DNA of 64,000 nucleotides, taken from NCBI RefSeq assembly GCF_001747895.1, contig NZ_LNNB01000009.1:620001-684000 (forward strand). Reading direction: 5' to 3'. This document shows positions 62,274-64,000 of the stretch, one piece after another. Made by a program: the position numbers and the translations under genes. The notes beneath the pieces are model-generated. The model worked only from the letters and a program-made list of their open reading frames with translations, was not told the DNA's origin and made no database searches. The stretch comes from Staphylococcus equorum (GTDB taxonomy: Bacteria > Bacillota > Bacilli > Staphylococcales > Staphylococcaceae). Each line of letters begins with the position of its first letter. Positions within the stretch are counted from its first letter, which is position 1.

Positions 62274-63971
62274 ATGGCATATGATGGTTTATTCACTAAA
62301 AAAATGGTGGAATCTCTACAATTTCTTGTAGGTGGTAGAATCCACAAAATAAATCAACCAGAAAACGACACACTTCTTGTCGTTGTGCGTCAAAATCGTA
62401 AAAATCATCAACTTCTACTTTCTATCCATCCAAGTTTTACTAGAATGCATTTAACTAATAAAAAATATGACAATCCATTTGATCCTCCTATGTTTGCACG
62501 TGTGTTCCGTAAACATATTGAAGGTGGCTTTATAAAAGCAGTAAGACAAATTGGTAATGATAGACGCGTAGAAATAGATGTACAGAGTAAAGATGAAATT
62601 GGCGATACAATACATCGTACAATTATATTAGAGATTATGGGTAAACACAGTAATTTAATATTAGTAAACGAACAGCACAAGATTATTGAAGGCTTTAAGC
62701 ATTTAACACCAAACACAAATCAGTATCGTACTGTAATGCCTGGTTTTCAATATGAAGCACCACCCGCGCAAAACAAAATTAATCCATATGATATATCTGG
62801 AGAAACTGTATTAAAATATATAGATTTTAATAGTGGAAAAATAGCTCGACAATTACTAGATCACATCGAAGGGTTTAGTCCATTAATTACTAATGAAATT
62901 GTTAGCAGAAAACAATTTATGACTGCCCAAACTTTGCCTGAAGCATTTGATACAGTAATTGAAGAAACTAAGGGTGAGCCCATACCTGTTTTCCATAAAA
63001 ATCATAAAACAGGTAAAGAAGATTTTTACTTTATGAAATTAAATCAATTTTATGATGATGTTGTAGAATACGATTCACTGCATGATTTACTTGATCGCTA
63101 TTATGATGCACGTGGCGAAAGAGAGCGTGTCAAACAACGTGCGAATGATTTAGTTAAATTTGTACAGCAACAACTTCATAAATATCAAAATAAATTAAGT
63201 AAATTAATTGATGAGCAAGAAGGGACCAAAGAAAAAGAATTACAGCAACTATATGGTGAGTTAATAACAGCCAATATTTATCAAATTAAGCAAGGCGATA
63301 AAGAAATTACGACGCTTAATTATTATACTGGGGAAGAAATTACAATTCCTCTTAACCCAACCAAAGCCCCTGCTGTCAATGCGCAGAATTATTATAAAAA
63401 ATATAACAAGTTGAAAACAAGAGCACACGAGTTACTCCATCAAATTGAATTAACTCAAGAGAATATTGCTTATTTTGAAAGTATTGAACAACAGCTCGCA
63501 CATATCTCTGTTGATGAAATTGATGATATCCGTGATGAGCTTGCAGAACAGGGCTTTATGAAACAACGCAAACAAAACAAGAAGAAAAAGAAACAAACCA
63601 TTCAATTGCAAGCATATGTTTCAACTGATGGTGATACGATTCTTGTCGGTAAAAACAATAAACAAAATGATTATTTAACGAATAAAAAAGCAGCAAAAAA
63701 TCATCTTTGGTTCCACACGAAAGATATACCAGGCTCACATGTTGTAATACTTAGTGATGCACCAAGTGAAGAGACGATTAAAGAAGCGGCCATGTTATCT
63801 GGTTATTTCTCCAAAGCTGGTAATTCTGGACAAATTCCAGTAGATTACACAGAAATTAGACATGTGCACAAACCTTCAGGTGCCAAACCAGGTTTTGTAA
63901 CATATGATAATCAAAAAACGCTTTTCGCTACACCAGATTATGATCACATTCAAAAAATGAAAGTAAAATAA
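62274..63971 (+). CDS. rqcH: Ribosome quality control factor RqcH (FbpA/NEMF family)
   Basis: 565 residues. NFACT-N domain (MAYDGLFTKKMVESLQFLVG, GGRIHKINQPENDTLLVVVR), a helical coiled middle (about 290-440) and a C-terminal NFACT-R domain (KNHLWFHTKDIPGSHVVIL, GYFSKAGNSGQIPVDYTEIR). It elongates C-terminal Ala tails on stalled nascent chains on 50S subunits, and the family was first described as fibronectin-binding (FbpA). Complete within the window. Confidence 0.93.
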   Translation: MAYDGLFTKKMVESLQFLVGGRIHKINQPENDTLLVVVRQNRKNHQLLLSIHPSFTRMHLTNKKYDNPFDPPMFARVFRKHIEGGFIKAVRQIGNDRRVEIDVQSKDEIGDTIHRTIILEIMGKHSNLILVNEQHKIIEGFKHLTPNTNQYRTVMPGFQYEAPPAQNKINPYDISGETVLKYIDFNSGKIARQLLDHIEGFSPLITNEIVSRKQFMTAQTLPEAFDTVIEETKGEPIPVFHKNHKTGKEDFYFMKLNQFYDDVVEYDSLHDLLDRYYDARGERERVKQRANDLVKFVQQQLHKYQNKLSKLIDEQEGTKEKELQQLYGELITANIYQIKQGDKEITTLNYYTGEEITIPLNPTKAPAVNAQNYYKKYNKLKTRAHELLHQIELTQENIAYFESIEQQLAHISVDEIDDIRDELAEQGFMKQRKQNKKKKKQTIQLQAYVSTDGDTILVGKNNKQNDYLTNKKAAKNHLWFHTKDIPGSHVVILSDAPSEETIKEAAMLSGYFSKAGNSGQIPVDYTEIRHVHKPSGAKPGFVTYDNQKTLFATPDYDHIQKMKVK

Positions 63972-64000
63972 TTTGTTATTATATATTATGCGTTAGGATT

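Overview
The window is a piece of a low-GC Gram-positive chromosome from the genus Staphylococcus, carrying one apparently complete tailed-phage prophage. The genus call rests on gene order and protein recognition: fakA - Asp23-like - rpmB - thiN - rpe - rsgA - pknB - stp1 - rlmN - rsmB - fmt - def-like on the left, and priA - coaBC - rpoZ - gmk plus divergent rqcH on the right. It also rests on a prophage made almost entirely of staphylococcal siphophage families (RinA, RinB, DUF1108, DUF669, HNHc nuclease, BppU). I cannot name the species from sequence alone.

Layout. 1-10564: host translation, cell-wall-signalling and fatty-acid genes, mostly on the minus strand. 10565-12539: host accessory stretch (GNAT acetyltransferase, tiny HTH protein, possible 30-residue membrane peptide, bidirectional terminator). 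12540-57318: prophage of about 44.8 kb bounded by a perfect 23-bp direct repeat. The int-side copy is the last 7 codons plus stop of priA, so the 3' end of priA is the attachment site and the gene stays intact. 57296-63971: priA, coaBC, rpoZ, gmk and rqcH.

Prophage organisation, read from the int side. A rightward lysogeny module holds a CI-like repressor, an ImmA-like metalloprotein, a membrane protein and a tyrosine integrase. Facing it is a leftward lytic programme: cro-like gene, antirepressor, early small genes, Gp157, Sak4-like ATPase, DUF669 single-strand binding protein, HNHc nuclease, DnaD-like initiator with an iteron-like origin, DnaC-like loader, RusA, dUTPase, RinB, DUF1514 and RinA. 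Late genes follow: HNH, cos-like region, TerS, TerL, portal, ClpP-like protease, capsid, head-tail joining proteins, major tail protein, Ig-like protein, two tail chaperone paralogues, tape measure, Dit, Tal, baseplate and spike proteins, holin, a three-domain endolysin and a Fic protein. They end in a stack of five intrinsic terminators. The repressor/cro intergenic region carries four copies of a TACGA-N4-TCGTA operator overlapping two divergent promoters. RinA probably drives the late operon from a promoter preceded by three 19-bp tandem repeats.

The most unusual signals concern recoding and RNA processing. (1) The capsid and major tail genes both end in CCC-TAA and are both followed in the +1 frame by related 20-residue tails, which indicates paired programmed +1 frameshifting. 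(2) The tape measure gene is split by a group I intron carrying its own HNH endonuclease; exon-intron pairings P1 and P10 fix both splice sites to the base. (3) A small early gene contains a U-UUU-UUA slip site leading into a conserved-looking -1 frame extension. (4) Two free-standing NUMOD4/HNH endonucleases sit beside rinA and the DUF669 gene. (5) Several intrinsic terminators lie inside the late operon, two of them with a stop codon in the hairpin loop.
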